Source: Plumapathes pennacea | Lineage: Eukaryota; Cnidaria; Anthozoa; Antipatharia; Myriopathidae | Direction: 5' to 3' | NCBI GenBank assembly: GCA_964036295.1 | Contig: OZ038465.1 | Location: forward strand, 5,442,667-5,506,666 | Length of the DNA stretch: 64,000 nucleotides | Part shown: piece after piece, positions 34,862 through 46,935 of the stretch | Position numbering within the stretch: the stretch's first letter is position 1 | Layout of the letters: every line of letters starts with the position of its first letter | Notes under the pieces: model-generated | What the model was told of the DNA's origin: nothing | Databases searched by the model: none | The model's input: only the letters and a program-made list of their open reading frames with translations | Position numbers and translations under genes: made by a program

Positions 34862-35887
34862 ACTTAACTGCTATAACCACTGCCCTTGCAATGGCTGAAA
34901 CTGAATGGGATATATAATACTTTAAGTGAACGTATGAAACCGTAATGTGAGCTTAAAATCCGCACCAGCTGAACAGAGAACTTGTTGACGTCTTACGTCA
35001 CGTTTCGCAGGTGCTGAATATGACAGCAGGCGCGCTTATATTACTGTCTATATTCTACCTGCTACTTTCCTGCTAAACCAGTTGTGTGACATGAAACTAA
35101 AGGTACTGCGTGCCACACCTTTGGTTGATTGACACTACTACACGCGCGCTTAAGCTCAAGTCTCCATTCCGCTTCAGAACTAAAACAAAGAGTGAATTTT
35201 TATATCTATATATAAATAACATGGATAATGTAAATTCAGAAATGATACTGATAAGGTACGTACAAAAAATATGGAATGGTGTCGCGTTGAAATTAGCTCT
35301 TGTTTACATTCTGCGCGCGTCCCTGTGTAGCGCTGCACCCGGGCACTGCACTCGGAGTGAAAATAACCAGGAGGTAATTTTATCGCGTCTCCTTACTGCT
35401 GATGCATTGCGTTCGGTGATAACTGGCGCAGGCGAAACAGCTGTCACTACCACGAAAGGCACCTCACAGAATAATTCGCAGTATTGTTTGGATGACGTGA
35501 CATAACAAGGAAGTAATATACTAGAAGCTCGTGACGCAGTGCATCATCCTTATTTTAGAGCTCCTTCAAAGGCGGAGGCCAGAAATTTCTATATAGTTAG
35601 CTAATTGCTTAAAGCTTTAACCTTCGGGTCATAGAGATGAAGTATATTTATTGTAAGCCGGGGTGAAAGGCGTGGGTGGAAATTTCCGGCACGAAGGGGT
35701 AGCTGTTATACACGCTGAGCCGCCCTTCATGAGGGAGCAAGTACTTAATGAAACTAGTCTAGCAAACGTTCAAAAAATTCAGACTTAGCATTAAGCCGAA
35801 ACACTATACGTAATGTTAAATAATGTGAAGTGAGATTATGAGATGTACGGGACATGACGCTCAACAAGCAGTGCAGGATGGACGCCT

Positions 35888-35909
35888 GGGGGGGGGGGGG
35901 GGGGGGGGG
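35888..35909 (+). repeat. Uninterrupted 22-G tract
   Basis: At the corresponding place alpha copies 1 and 3 read GAGGGGGGTGGGGAGCG. Copy 2 alone has 22 consecutive G, which could form a G-quadruplex or reflect a sequencing or assembly slip. Confidence 0.9.
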
Positions 35910-36780
35910 AGCGGTACGCTTGTTCCACGACGCGACACATTTTCTTTTATTCTTTTTCTTTCCTTTTTGATTGGTGATGGATCATCTTCGATTTCCTCTT
36001 ACGTTCCTGGTCAGAAATATGCAGAACTGAGAAACCGGGTAATACGTTTCTGACGTCACTTCCGTTGGTCAGCGTTCTTCGCCATTACTATTAACCAGGT
36101 CAAATTGGAGGTAAAATTTGTGCAAGTACTGTTTGTTTTTTGTTTTTGTTTTGTTTTTTTTGTTTTGTTATTTGTTATTTGTTATTTGCTTTTTTGTTGT
36201 TGTTTTTTTCAGTTATGTAGAAAATGCATTAACTAGTTTATAGTCGCGAGTCCTGGCATTGAGTATCTTGGCTAAGTCTTGAACTCTTACGAGCGTTACG
36301 CTGAACTCCAAAATCTGCACTCATGACCCAAAAAAGGGCCGTATTTCCGCGGTTTCGGGACCTGGCAGCTCAGAGCTGGCTCTAATGAAAGGAACTGTAG
36401 ACATCACTCCACGTGCTCTCCTTGTGATTGGGTGAATTGACAATGAGGCACAGCTGCAGTTATAAGAGTTAAATACACAATAGTGGCAAGGACGCCAAAC
36501 CATTTTTACCAAATGAAGTCAACTAATAAATTGCAACTAAGTGAAACGGACTTAGCGAGGACCCGACAGTAACTAATCCTTCATCAATATATATGGCGAA
36601 CAGATATTAGAAACAAATTAGACTGGCAGAATGGCACCGGCCGACTTTAACAGCTACGGTTTTCGTTTGTTTTATCGCTACGTTCGCGGTCAACGGGTCA
36701 CTAACGCGGATATGGGTCAGTATTTCCAAAGTTTAAAGTAGACTGCCACATGTCATCATTTTGTCCGGATATATGTAGAG

Positions 36781-36789
36781 TATAAAAGG
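36781..36789 (+). promoter_or_regulatory. TATAAAAGG box in beta copy 2
   Basis: Same context as 21452 and 46126. Beta copy 2 is the only beta copy followed by an intact gamma ORF (39058) without an intervening LINE. Confidence 0.45.
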
Positions 36790-36839
36790 CCATTCTCAAC
36801 ATGTCTGTTGGGAGTCGTTTTGTTTGTTAAGATTGCACA

Positions 36840-37395
36840 ACAAATCCAAAAAAAGAATATGCGACGGCCGGGTTATCTGGTCGAGTCGCTTCTGAATATA
36901 AATCGACTATATTTACCCTTACCACTCCGTTTAAATAGTAACGCGAGCGTTCGTCAAACATTTCAAGTTCACAAGCTGCTGTTGCACCCTCATTCAGCGG
37001 CTGGTTTTCGATTAAAAACAACGAAATGGCTGCACTTCATGATAACAGTATAGCCATGGAGTTTGACGATTAATTTCAGTGTCTTCAGCGTCCGCGCTCA
37101 ACGGCGTTATATTTTCATGCCTTAATAATCACAATGTAATCTACATTCGCGGAAACTTTTAGGCTCAGTGACCAAATAAACTTCGAATGCTTGACCACCA
37201 GAATGACAACGAGTTCCAGAAAAGCGCCCGCACAAAACCTACTTGGAGAACTGCTATTATAACGCGTAACACAATCATGCCCAAATTTGGAATTGACAAA
37301 ATCCTTATTTGGAAGTTCATTGTTGACACAGAAGGCTGGAGGGACATCACGACTCCTTTAAGCTCGCCCCACTTCGTGGGCGACCTTAAAAAGAA
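36840..37395. repeat. Epsilon module, copy 2
   Basis: Interrupts beta relative to copies 1 and 3 and shares the end CCACTTCGTGGGCGACCTTA with 7326-7865. An A-rich tract with CAAAAA repeats follows it (37385-37437), which could be a retroelement tail. The left boundary is uncertain. Confidence 0.5.
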
Positions 37396-39057
37396 TTAAA
37401 AAACAAAAAGCAAAAAAACAAAAACAAAAACAAAAACATTGAGTACTAAATACGTTATACCTTACGACGATGAGCATGACAACAAACTGCTCGCACGTTC
37501 TGTGGTAACTCAAATTATTTAATTTATCGTTGAGTTTGTCTCCTATTACAAAACAAAAAAAGTATAGTTTTTGAAATGCAGAGCCAAGTACTCGAGACGA
37601 AGTAAAAATAAAGCATTTCAAGTCGCACGCCAAGAGGATACCAAGAGCAGTTTATTCCACAGTTTGTTCGGCTCCTTTGGTCTTCTGGACAAGACTCATG
37701 GCGCGGAGCAGCGCAACACTGCTCGCGATGACTATGCGCAATGCTGCGTCGTGTGTCCTCCACTGTTGTTCGCGTATTAAGTACTCGAATGCTTCAGCAA
37801 GACACAATCCCAATCTAAACTTTGCTTCTCAAATTTCTTCCAGACAGATTATGTTCAGTTTGGCTTCATGCGTCCAATGTGCGATAACACTAACACTTGA
37901 TAGTACCACGGACGAAAATCGCGTTCATTTCAAATATTAACTCCGGCAATAAATCTACACCACATGCACATCGTTTCAATAATCCTGCATACATAAATAA
38001 CCCTGCACTACACCTTGTAAGAGTCGCCTTTATGATCGGGTGTCCTTTTTGAACACGAAATTCGGCCAGCACCTTCATTGAGTAGTGGCTGCCTTGGTAT
38101 ATTCGCCTCTCTAAAAACGGGGCTACGAGTCACACTTCTTCAACGAGTGTTGCAAGGCAAACTGGCCGTTTGCAGAATAGTATTCTGAGAAGGTTGAGTG
38201 GTGGCTAATTTCAAGAAAAACAGGCATGCGCAGTCAGTATGAAAACAAATTGCAGTAACATTTGGAGCATATTAATCGGATAAAGTAGATGCAAATTAAG
38301 GCAACAGCTTTACTTCCCTTTTTCACAATCTAAAGCCTTTGACTATAATCAATCTTACCCGGTCTGAAAGACTGTATCATGGCATAAAGCACTGTACATT
38401 TTTTAAGGACGCCAGAATCAAGTGTCTGCTCAGCCTGCAGTCTGTTCAACATAAGAAAAGTTGAACAATTTCCCCTCGAGTTCCTTGGACATATAAAGGA
38501 TAGCATGCAACTCTCGTTTTGCCTGCATGCTTTCTTCTCGTCTTCTTTAACTTTCTTTGTTTGTGTGTGTTCACTTTATCTGTTCCTTTTATAAACCTTC
38601 GGCAGCACTGTATAGATGTGGGACTGTATCATTTGACCCGTTGTATGGAGTGTGAGCTTTGTATTGTACTCCGAACACGTTAGTCAAGATTGTTATTTTC
38701 ATAGTCATTTCCATAACAATAGCTTTTTATTCATTAGCTATTGTTATGGAAAAATGTTCATGTTCTTTTTTCCGCGGCTGGAAGGGAATCAGAATCAGAA
38801 CGCGCGAAAGCAATTTGCGATAAAGGAACTTTCCGCGGTCATGCACATATAATTGGCTTGACGTTGTTCTGAACGAATCGTATTTCTGACATACTCTTGG
38901 GTTTAGAAGTTTTAAATATCGCTTCGAGCTTGCTTAAAGCTTGCTTATACCAAGATTTATCAGGCCCTTGCAAACGGTATTTCCGAAGTCGCATTCTACT
39001 GGCTTGCCTTCTTCCAACTGGCAGCGTTTAATCTGGCATATGCCGCAGTCTAGTAAC

Positions 39058-39273
39058 ATGGGCGAACAGAATCAAAGTCAACGTTATCAAAGCTTTATGG
39101 CGTGGCAACGAGAGAAACTCATTGAAAAGAGGTTTCCAGTTCAGGTCCCAGAGATTTCAAGCTCCACAGATAAAAACAGCGAAGTGTCAGCGGATACCAC
39201 GAGGGAGTGGGCCAGACATCTACTCGAGGAAAAGATCTTGAAAAACCCAAAACCAGACTCAACTGCAGAATGA
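39058..39273 (+). CDS. Gamma ORF copy 6: 71-codon hypothetical protein, intact
   Basis: Differs from copy 1 at a handful of residues (W for R after MA, R for K in IEKRFPVQ, R for M before EW, L for M near the end) and keeps the KNPKPDSTAE terminus. The frame is open further upstream to 38941, including an in-frame MPQSSN, so a longer start is possible; I keep the ATG shared by all plus-strand copies. It lies about 460 bp downstream of a TTTTATAAACC box and 2.3 kb downstream of the beta TATAAAAGG box on the same strand. It is the best-situated copy to be expressed. Product and role unknown. Confidence 0.5.
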   Translation: MGEQNQSQRYQSFMAWQREKLIEKRFPVQVPEISSSTDKNSEVSADTTREWARHLLEEKILKNPKPDSTAE

Positions 39274-40823
39274 TAAAGAACCACCAAACTCTTACGGAAA
39301 AAGGTACAACTAACTTATCTTGCAGATTTAATGACATTCGGTGATTCTACCTAACAGTGTTCTTGGAGATATTTAGACACTGCGCATCAGCGGCTGCACG
39401 AAGAACACTTTTCTTTTTTTGCAACGCCTGATCAAGTAGCTGTTCGTACTTTTATTCGACTTACAGCAAGTTTGCAATTGTCTTCCCATAACCGAAAATG
39501 ACCGCTATTTCTTCTGAAAGTACCAGTTGTCTTTCAACTACCAAAGGAACTCAGTCATACAACATTAGAAAACATGAGGCAAGGTCACGAAGGAAACTCA
39601 TTTATATGAAGTTTCATCAACCTAAATAGAAGGTCGCCCGTAGCCCGTATCTGAAAGTCGCCCGTCGCCCGTATCTGCGGTTATTAGCGAGAGAACCTCA
39701 CTGGAAAGAAGTTTCCGCTTCAGACTCCTAAGACTCTATCAAGGAAGGTATTTGACATAAGAAGGCCTCTTATTCTAATTAATTCAAATTAAATGTACAT
39801 TTAGCGTATCCTGGAGGCACAGCGGCGTGAATCATTCATTCATCGAAACTGACTCAATGACTCGAGTCAATGTGCACGTGCGTGTGTCTAACCCTTTACT
39901 CCTCAGCTCAAAATACAAATTCTCTCAACTATTTAAGAAGAAATTGTATGAATGATATGCCTGTAATGAGAATTGATTATCGAATCAGTTTCATCTGAGA
40001 AAGGTTCAAAAACCAAGTTCTCCCTCCTATACGATATACATCTGGTGACAGACTGAAGGAGAAAATTTAAGTTGGTCAGTCATGGAAGTCAATTGCTTGA
40101 GGAGAAAGGAGAGTGGAAGAGCAAGAGAGAGAGAGAGAGAGTAATCTTCACTCACGGTTCTCAATCCGCCAAACTTCATAACCTCCAACCGAGACGGTAA
40201 AACAAGTAGTAGTTTTGAAACGAGGCTTCAATCAAATCTCCATTACGTCATATTCACTTTGTGGCAGTGGCGTGATGCAATATGTGACAAACAGCAGACT
40301 TGTAAAATTGAAGTCAAGGTGACACAGGCTGTCACGCAGTGATATACACGATGATCAGAGAATAAACCGAAATGAATGCAAGATTCATAAATCGACTTGG
40401 ACCGGGGTTGCAGGTACAGCCGGCAAAATAAATCAGAAAATCCATGGTTTAGATGTATTACTTCCGCACTCAGTTTGGCCAAATTTGGTCAATTTTATGG
40501 TTTAAAGGAGCGACAATGGCCTTTGTTCCGGTTACAAAGTGCCGCGTATTCCTGATGTTGCACGACTAGCCGGTATATTGCTTAAGAATTGCCAAAAAAG
40601 TTCTGAAAACATTTGTGCTTTCCTAATTCTAACAGTGAATTTAAAACGAAAAAGATAAACAAACTGCACGAGAAATAGGGGTGACAGTGAGTCAAGCTGA
40701 ATGCCTCGTGTTAACACATTGTGTCAAGATTAGCTACGCGCGAGAAATTTATGTAACTTGTACAAAGCAAGCTATGCCACTTAGTACGGAATATAAGGAT
40801 ATTTGAAGGCATCGAAATCTTAC

Positions 40824-40952
40824 CTCAGTAAAGTTGTAGTTGGAAGGTTCCCCTTATTTCCTTATCCCTCCACAATGTAAACCCTCGGAACAAGTCAAGA
40901 ATATACGGAGTTTACCGGCACTCTGTCAAGCGTAAAATGAGAGCTATAAATA
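40824..40952 (-). promoter_or_regulatory. Gamma-type promoter/leader/donor module, copy 3
   Basis: TATTTATAG (40952-40944) followed by a leader and donor CTGAG|GTAAGA (edge 40824). It faces the plus-strand ORF at 39058, so any transcript would run antisense toward it. Confidence 0.45.
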
Positions 40953-41907
40953 ACCGACCAATTATGAAAACCCTATTCCATGCGGGTCACGATATCCACA
41001 TCGCTGAAAGAGAGCTAAAAGAGATCAGAGATGAAATGTCCCTGAACGTCGCAGAGAAATCTATGTACAAAATGAGCTAAAGAAAGTCGTGACAGCAGAT
41101 GTCAGAACAAAGCCCGATGACGTCAGTTACGCATGATTGTGTTACTAACGCCGTGTACTTGACTATCGCTTATTTGGCGATTTTAAGTTCTACCCACCCT
41201 CCTCTTTCGGTGTTGGAAAGTGGATAACCAAGTCAGCAGGGGAATTCCGTAAATTTCTGCAGCATGCAAGAATATTTGCTTGTATCAATGCATAACGAAC
41301 TCTGTGTAGACGACGTGACCAGCGATGACAGCAAACAGGCCAAAATCTTTTGACTGTAAAACGTGCACTGTCATGATTTTTATCCCTGACTCGCACAAAT
41401 TCCTGCTGAATTAGTAGGTTGTTAAAAGTGTAGATCTTTTGTCGCCAATTTACTCAAAGGATGGTGTGTGGGCGAACGTTTGAACCGCAGTCTTTACTAT
41501 ACAATTGAGCATAGCGTGGGCGGTGACTACTGATGCTTCATCGTCCCAAAAGCAACTTCGATTCTGAAATAAAGCTTTCGAAATTTCACTTTAGAGAATA
41601 CAATTCATCACTATCCATGCGTGGTTCCACTGGATTGCGGATAAAATAGTTCTCTTAACAGAGTGCCGTTAAGCCAGGAAACAGCGGGTTCGTATAAAAT
41701 TCAACTTTTCTTTTGAGAAACGAGTGGTGCGGTGTTATTTTAAGCTATTGTTAAAACATGCCCTGACAGATGCTTTGTGTGCAGAGCTCGAGACGGGTGC
41801 GTTTATGGAAATTATGCCGATGATGCGGTTTTCCGGTGGTTTACCCTTGCTGAGTTGGCAACAATCATCAATCAGTGTATCCGACATTTCGACATAGTGC
41901 CACCTAA

Positions 41908-42046
41908 GGCCCGGTCGTACTAGGAAGTTTAATCAATAATAACTCAGCATCAAGAGCAATAAGACGTCGGTCTCTTCAATGTTTGGTAGCAACTTGCTGC
42001 CATAGATTTCTGGTGACAAGCGCTGTTTGCACTTCAAATGATGCAC
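41908..42046. mobile_element. MITE-2 remnant, right end missing
   Basis: Same truncated form as 28333-28472, preceded by TAA. Shared truncation shows common descent of the two gamma copies. Confidence 0.75.
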
Positions 42047-43199
42047 ATGTACGTAGAACTGAATTCGTACATTTTTTTTGTTACTTAGTGCGTTACTTAT
42101 TGTGATAGGGTTTATAGAATCCTTTGGGTGTTCTTTTAGTTTGCTGTTAATGTAGGCGCACTGTTACGTCATGCCACTGTGCACAAAATACCGCGTCGTC
42201 GTCCGCAAAATACCGCGAGTAACACATTTACAGAGCACAAGAACCGAACTCTTCAACACTACCACTCGTGTACGCAACTGGTAACGATGTCTCTATGAGA
42301 GCAGAATAGCAACACGTGACACAGCAAAATGTGACAAAAATTCCATGTGACATGTCCAGTGCGCTTTCAGTTGCAACGCACCATTGGCTGCGCTATACAA
42401 CTGAGCCCGCGAGCAGGTGCATTTTCTCCTCGTCTCATGCCCTTCGCTGGAGCTTGCTCGCAGGCTACCGCTATACGGAATACGCTATTTTCTTAGTTTT
42501 CAACCAATCCCTGTAGATTCACAATACCAAGACTTGGCGAAAACGTTGGAGTCACTAAAGAACAATCAGACAACGGGATAAGATCACCAGTTTGTGTATG
42601 AGGCATTATTATGATCGTGTGGTCGATTTCTTTGTTTGTTGGTTTGCGATGGTTGAGAAGCTAGGTCAATAGACGGAGGGTTACTAAGACAGTGCTATCA
42701 TTTGAAACCATTCTCGCTTACGGCGTCGGCACAAAGTCCGGGAGAGACCGACGACACATGCTAATCACTTGGACACCTGAACACTCTTAGCTGCTTGCCT
42801 TAAACAGAGCTTGCAGTGGTTGATGGAAACTCCGGTCTGTGGAGTCTCTTTGGTCTGCATCGCCATAGCCAGTAGTACAAATAATACAACAAACTGAATC
42901 AATGTGAAGTTGCCGCATGGATATGCTGAACGCCGCAAAGAATGTGTTGGCGGACGTCCTGACCGTTCGACTGAGCAATGAGACTCCCATCAAATGAGCA
43001 AGGAATCCGTCCACGCTTGAACTAACGGATAATTCAGAGAGCGTTTGCCCAACGGTTACTCGCTCTCGTTATTATAATTCAGCATAGCTGAGAAGTTTGA
43101 CGATCCCACAATATCGTCTGTCTCTCTGTTCTGGGTTATGCCTTGGTCTTTGTCAGTCTACCATTTCGGTACATCCCCTCCCCTTCACAATGATTAGTT

Positions 43200-45660
43200 T
43201 GCTCAGCAGCCTCGTTCCCAGGATAGGGAAAGGAACCTGGAAACGAGGATGTGTCTCGCTGCAGTTCAGCACATTCAACCTCCCTACGTCACGCAACACC
43301 GCTTTCTGATAACAAAGCTCACCAAAGAAAAGCAAGTATCAGCACTGTTCCATCATCTGATTAGTGGCCACGTGCATTGACAATGATGCAAACGCTTAAT
43401 CGCATAAGATCACAGCAAGTAAGAAATGGAAACAGAAACAGCGAATAAGGAAGAACGACTGTTGTTACTGGTGCTCTGTCAACACAGACAGACAGACAGA
43501 CGTAAAGAGCGCACCGGGCACCATGGTACCCATCACAAACAGAAGCCACCAGGCTATTTCTGTCCACCACTTTTAGCTTTGGACGTAAACCAGTAATCAG
43601 CGCCTAAGGGCGACTTGGCACTTGACTAAAAGCAGCAAACTAAAAATACAATCCCTGTAAACATCATACGATGCAATGCCCTAAATAGAACCTTTTTTAT
43701 CTACAACTGAACTGATTCCGTGCGGCTTCTTCCTGGTTAGATTTGGTCAAATTTGATTAAATTATATCGTCTAATTATCGGTCATTCTGTACGAAGCAGC
43801 GATATGCTATATCGTGGGAGATAAAGTTTGAACTCTTGCTACGTAATATATTGGCAGTACAAGATTCTATCAACAGTTGGATCCCTGGGTAACGAAGCAG
43901 CAAGTTGAGTTGTAAACAATTGTGTTTCGGAAAGTTCGTCTGAATGTAAAAAACTCACACACAACTTCACATGACGAGATCAAAAAGGAAACGAAACAAC
44001 TGAACTGGCAACCAGTTAACTCTGTCAGTCGAATTGACTTGTGGCGTACATTGGTAAACACAGCACGTGGCAATTCGCGCGCGCGGGAAGATATCAATGA
44101 ATTAGACACTAACTAGTGTTTACATCAATGAAAATGTTCTTACCTTTACTGAGTTGTCGAAATAATCAGCAGTCCGAGTTTACGTGCATGAACCACCCTC
44201 AGGTTTCAGTGCCAATTTCCTGAACATCACAACCAAACAATGACCTGTAGACAAACTATTAAAATGTAAAGTTGTGTGAACTATAAATAACTTAACCACT
44301 ATTGCAATGGCTGAAACTGAATGGGATATATAATATTTTAGTGAACGTATGAAACCGTAATATGATCTTAAAGTCTGCACCAGCTGAACAGAGAACTTGT
44401 TGACGTCTTACGTCACGTTTCGTAGGCGCTGAATATGACAGCAGGCGCGCTTATATTACTGTCTATATCTACCTGCTACTTTCCTGCTAAACCAGTTGTG
44501 TGACATAAAACTACCGCACGCGCGCTTAAGCTCAAGTCTCCATTCCGCTTCACAACTAAAACAGAGTGAATTTTTATATCTATATATAAATAACAAGGAT
44601 AATGTAAATTCAGAATGAATTTAGAATGATGAGAAACTTAGAATGGTGTCGCGTTGACATTAGCTCTTGTTTAGATTCTGCGCGCGTCCCTGTGTAGCGC
44701 TGCACCCGGGCACTGCACTCGGAGTAAAAATAACCGGGAGGTAATTTTATCGCGTGTCCTTACTGCTGATGCATTGCGTTCGGTGATAACAGGCGCAGGC
44801 GAAACAGCTCACTACTGCCACGAAAGGCACCTCACAGAATAATTCGCAGTATTGTGTGGATGACGTGACATAACAAGGAAGTAATTTACTAGAAGCTCGT
44901 GACGCAGTGCATCATCCTTATTTTAGAGCTCCTTCAAAGGCGGAGGCCAGAAATTTCTATACAGTTAGCTAATTGCTTAAGCTTTAACCTTCGGGGCATA
45001 GAGATGAAGTATATTTATTGTAAGCCGGGGTGAAAGGCGTGGGTGGAAACTTCCGGCACGAAGGGGTAGCTGTTATACACGCTGAGCCGCCCTTCATGAG
45101 GGAGCAAGTACTAAATGAAACTAGTCTAGCAAACGTTCAAAAAATTCAGACTTAGCATTAAGCCGAAACACTATACGTAGTGTTAAATAATGTGAAGTGA
45201 GATTATGAGATATACAGAACATGACGCTCAACAAACAGTGCAGAATGGACGCCTGAGGGGGGTGGGGAGCGGTACGACGCGACACATTTTCTTTTATTCT
45301 TTTTCTTTCCTTTTTGATTGGCGATGGATCATCTTCGATTTCCTCTTACATTCCTGGTCACAAATATGCAGAACTGAGAAACCGGGTAATACGTTTCTGA
45401 CGTCACTTCCGTTGGTCAGCGTTCTTCGCCATTACTATTAACCAGGTTAAATTGGGGGTAAAATTTGTGCAAGTACTGTTTGTTTTTTGTTTTTGTTTTG
45501 TTATTTGTTATTTGCTTTTTTGTTGTTGTTTTTTTCAGTTATGTAGAAAATGCATTAACTAGTTTATAGCTGCCGGAGTCGCCAGTCCTGGCATTGAGTA
45601 TTTGAATATCTTGGCTAAGTCTTGAACTCTTACGAGCGTTACGCTGAACTCCAAAATCTG
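43200..45660. repeat. Alpha module, copy 3
   Basis: Same order as alpha copy 2, starting with the CCTCGTTCCCAGG hairpin (43210-43248), CAGA microsatellite (43487) and promoter module. The distance from the start of alpha copy 2 is about 9.43 kb, which defines the array period. No gene is supported. Confidence 0.82.
44144..44289 (-). promoter_or_regulatory. Alpha-type promoter/leader/donor module, copy 3
   Basis: TATTTATAG (44289-44281), donor AAAG|GTAAGAAC (edge 44144), CACGTG at 44064-44069 with GCGCGCG after it. Confidence 0.45.
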
Positions 45661-46440
45661 CACTCATGACCCAAAAAAGGGCCGTATTTCCGCGGTTTCG
45701 GGACCTGGCAGCTCAGAGCTGGCTCTAATGAAAGGAACTGTAGACATCACTCCACGTGCTCTCCTTGTGATTGGGTGAATTGACAATGAGGCACAGCTGC
45801 AGTTATAAGAGTTAAATACACAATAGTGGCAAGGACGCCAAGCCATTTTTACCAAATGAAGTCAACTAACAAATTGCAACTAAGTGAAACGGACTTAGCG
45901 AGGACCCGACAGTAACTAATCCTTCATCAATATATATGGCGAACAGATATTAGAAACAAATTAGACTGGCAGAATGGCACCGGCCGACTTTAACAGCTAC
46001 GGTTTTCGTTTGTTTTCTCGCTACGTTCGCGGTCAACGGGTCACTAACGCGGATAATGGGTTAGTATTTCCAAAGTTTAAAGTAGACTGCAACATGTCAT
46101 CATTTTGTGCGGATATTATGTAGAGTATAAAAGGCCATTCTCAACATGTCTGTTGGGAGTCGTTTTGTTTGTCAAGATCGCACAACAAACCCGTTCGACA
46201 GACATTTGATTAATGTGTTTCAAACAACCAGCCGTACTTACACCGAAGCGAAGGTCTCAGGACTTGTGGCCAATAGATCCAATTGATTATAGTCATCCTT
46301 TTCAGGATTCCTTCTCACAAAATTTGAGTACGTGCTAAAACATTGTCGGCTTTTTAGGAATCTCACACATTCCGGATTTCACTTTGTGTGGCTGCAGCTC
46401 TTATCAGTGTGTGGTCGGTAACAAGTCTACCAACCGCATA
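45661..46440. repeat. Beta module, copy 3 (truncated)
   Basis: Matches beta copy 2 from GACCCAAAAAAGGGCC through the TATAAAAGG box (46126) and, like copy 1, keeps the CGACAGACATTTGATTAATG and AACAACCAGCCG blocks that the epsilon insertion replaces in copy 2. The array ends near 46440. No gamma follows. Confidence 0.78.
46126..46134 (+). promoter_or_regulatory. TATAAAAGG box in beta copy 3
   Basis: Same box and flanks as 21452 and 36781, but no gamma ORF lies downstream. Confidence 0.4.
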
Positions 46441-46935
46441 CCGACCACCTGCTAAAAATACCCTTTTCATCATTATATCGACCACAAGGAAAGTAATCCC
46501 ATATGAATACTACACACACTAACCACACCATCGCTCAGAATCGAGTGACATGAAAAATGCTTAGTTAGGTTACGGACCGGTCTGGAATACATTAATCGAA
46601 TAAGGAGCGGGCGGCACATTTCTCTGAAGTATGACACAGAAATTTCTGTATTTCTCGCAAAGTCTTAAACGAAAGCAGTGTGCAAAGGTTGCATTTTAAA
46701 GGTTACGCTATGATCAGAAACTGGGTCGATTTGATGCACCTAAGAGGACATACTCGACCAGTAAAGTTCAGGTCAATTTTGAGTCTTTTGCTATGAAAAG
46801 AGATATTCAGGGAGCGTTTTCAGTGGGATATTTAGCTCAGTTTGACAATGAAAAGGTCGCATGTGAAAATCTTCTCATACTCTTCAAAACGATGTGCATA
46901 TATACCATTTCTGTAACATACTAAAACCTGCGTAC

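Larger units (their letters stand above)
33768..36320. repeat. Alpha module, copy 2
   Basis: Begins with the CCTCGTTCCCAGG/CCTGGAAACGAGG hairpin (33774-33812) and follows alpha copy 1 in order, without the MITE-2 insertion. Compared with copy 1 it has an insert with GCACTGCACTCGGAGTG near 35343. Small ORFs (34399-34590, 35110-35505) are not consistently open across the copies. No gene is supported. Confidence 0.82.
36321..38935. repeat. Beta module, copy 2, with epsilon insertion
   Basis: Opens with GACCCAAAAAAGGGCCGTA (also at 45668). It carries the TATAAAAGG box (36781), a 36840-37395 epsilon segment absent from beta copies 1 and 3, the TTGTTCGCG block, a second TATA-like box TTTTATAAACC (38590-38595) and the hairpin at 38707-38752. 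The minus-strand ORF 36321-36512 is open in copy 3 as well, but these copies are too similar for that to mean selection. Confidence 0.8.
38936..43150. repeat. Gamma module, copy 3
   Basis: Closely matches gamma copy 1 but lacks MITE-4, giving the clean empty site at 41062. It ends with CTCCGGTCTGTGGAGTCTC (42830) and the TTGCCCAACGGTTACTCGCT block, then alpha copy 3 starts. Besides the ORF at 39058 no gene is supported. Confidence 0.82.

Noticed and set aside
36321-36512. Minus-strand 63-residue ORF also present at 45664-45855
   Set aside because: The two copies are so similar that an open frame in both carries no information, and there are no motifs.
12005-46440. CRISPR-like or rDNA array
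   Set aside because: Units are kilobases long and contain no short regular repeats with spacers and no recognisable rRNA sequence.
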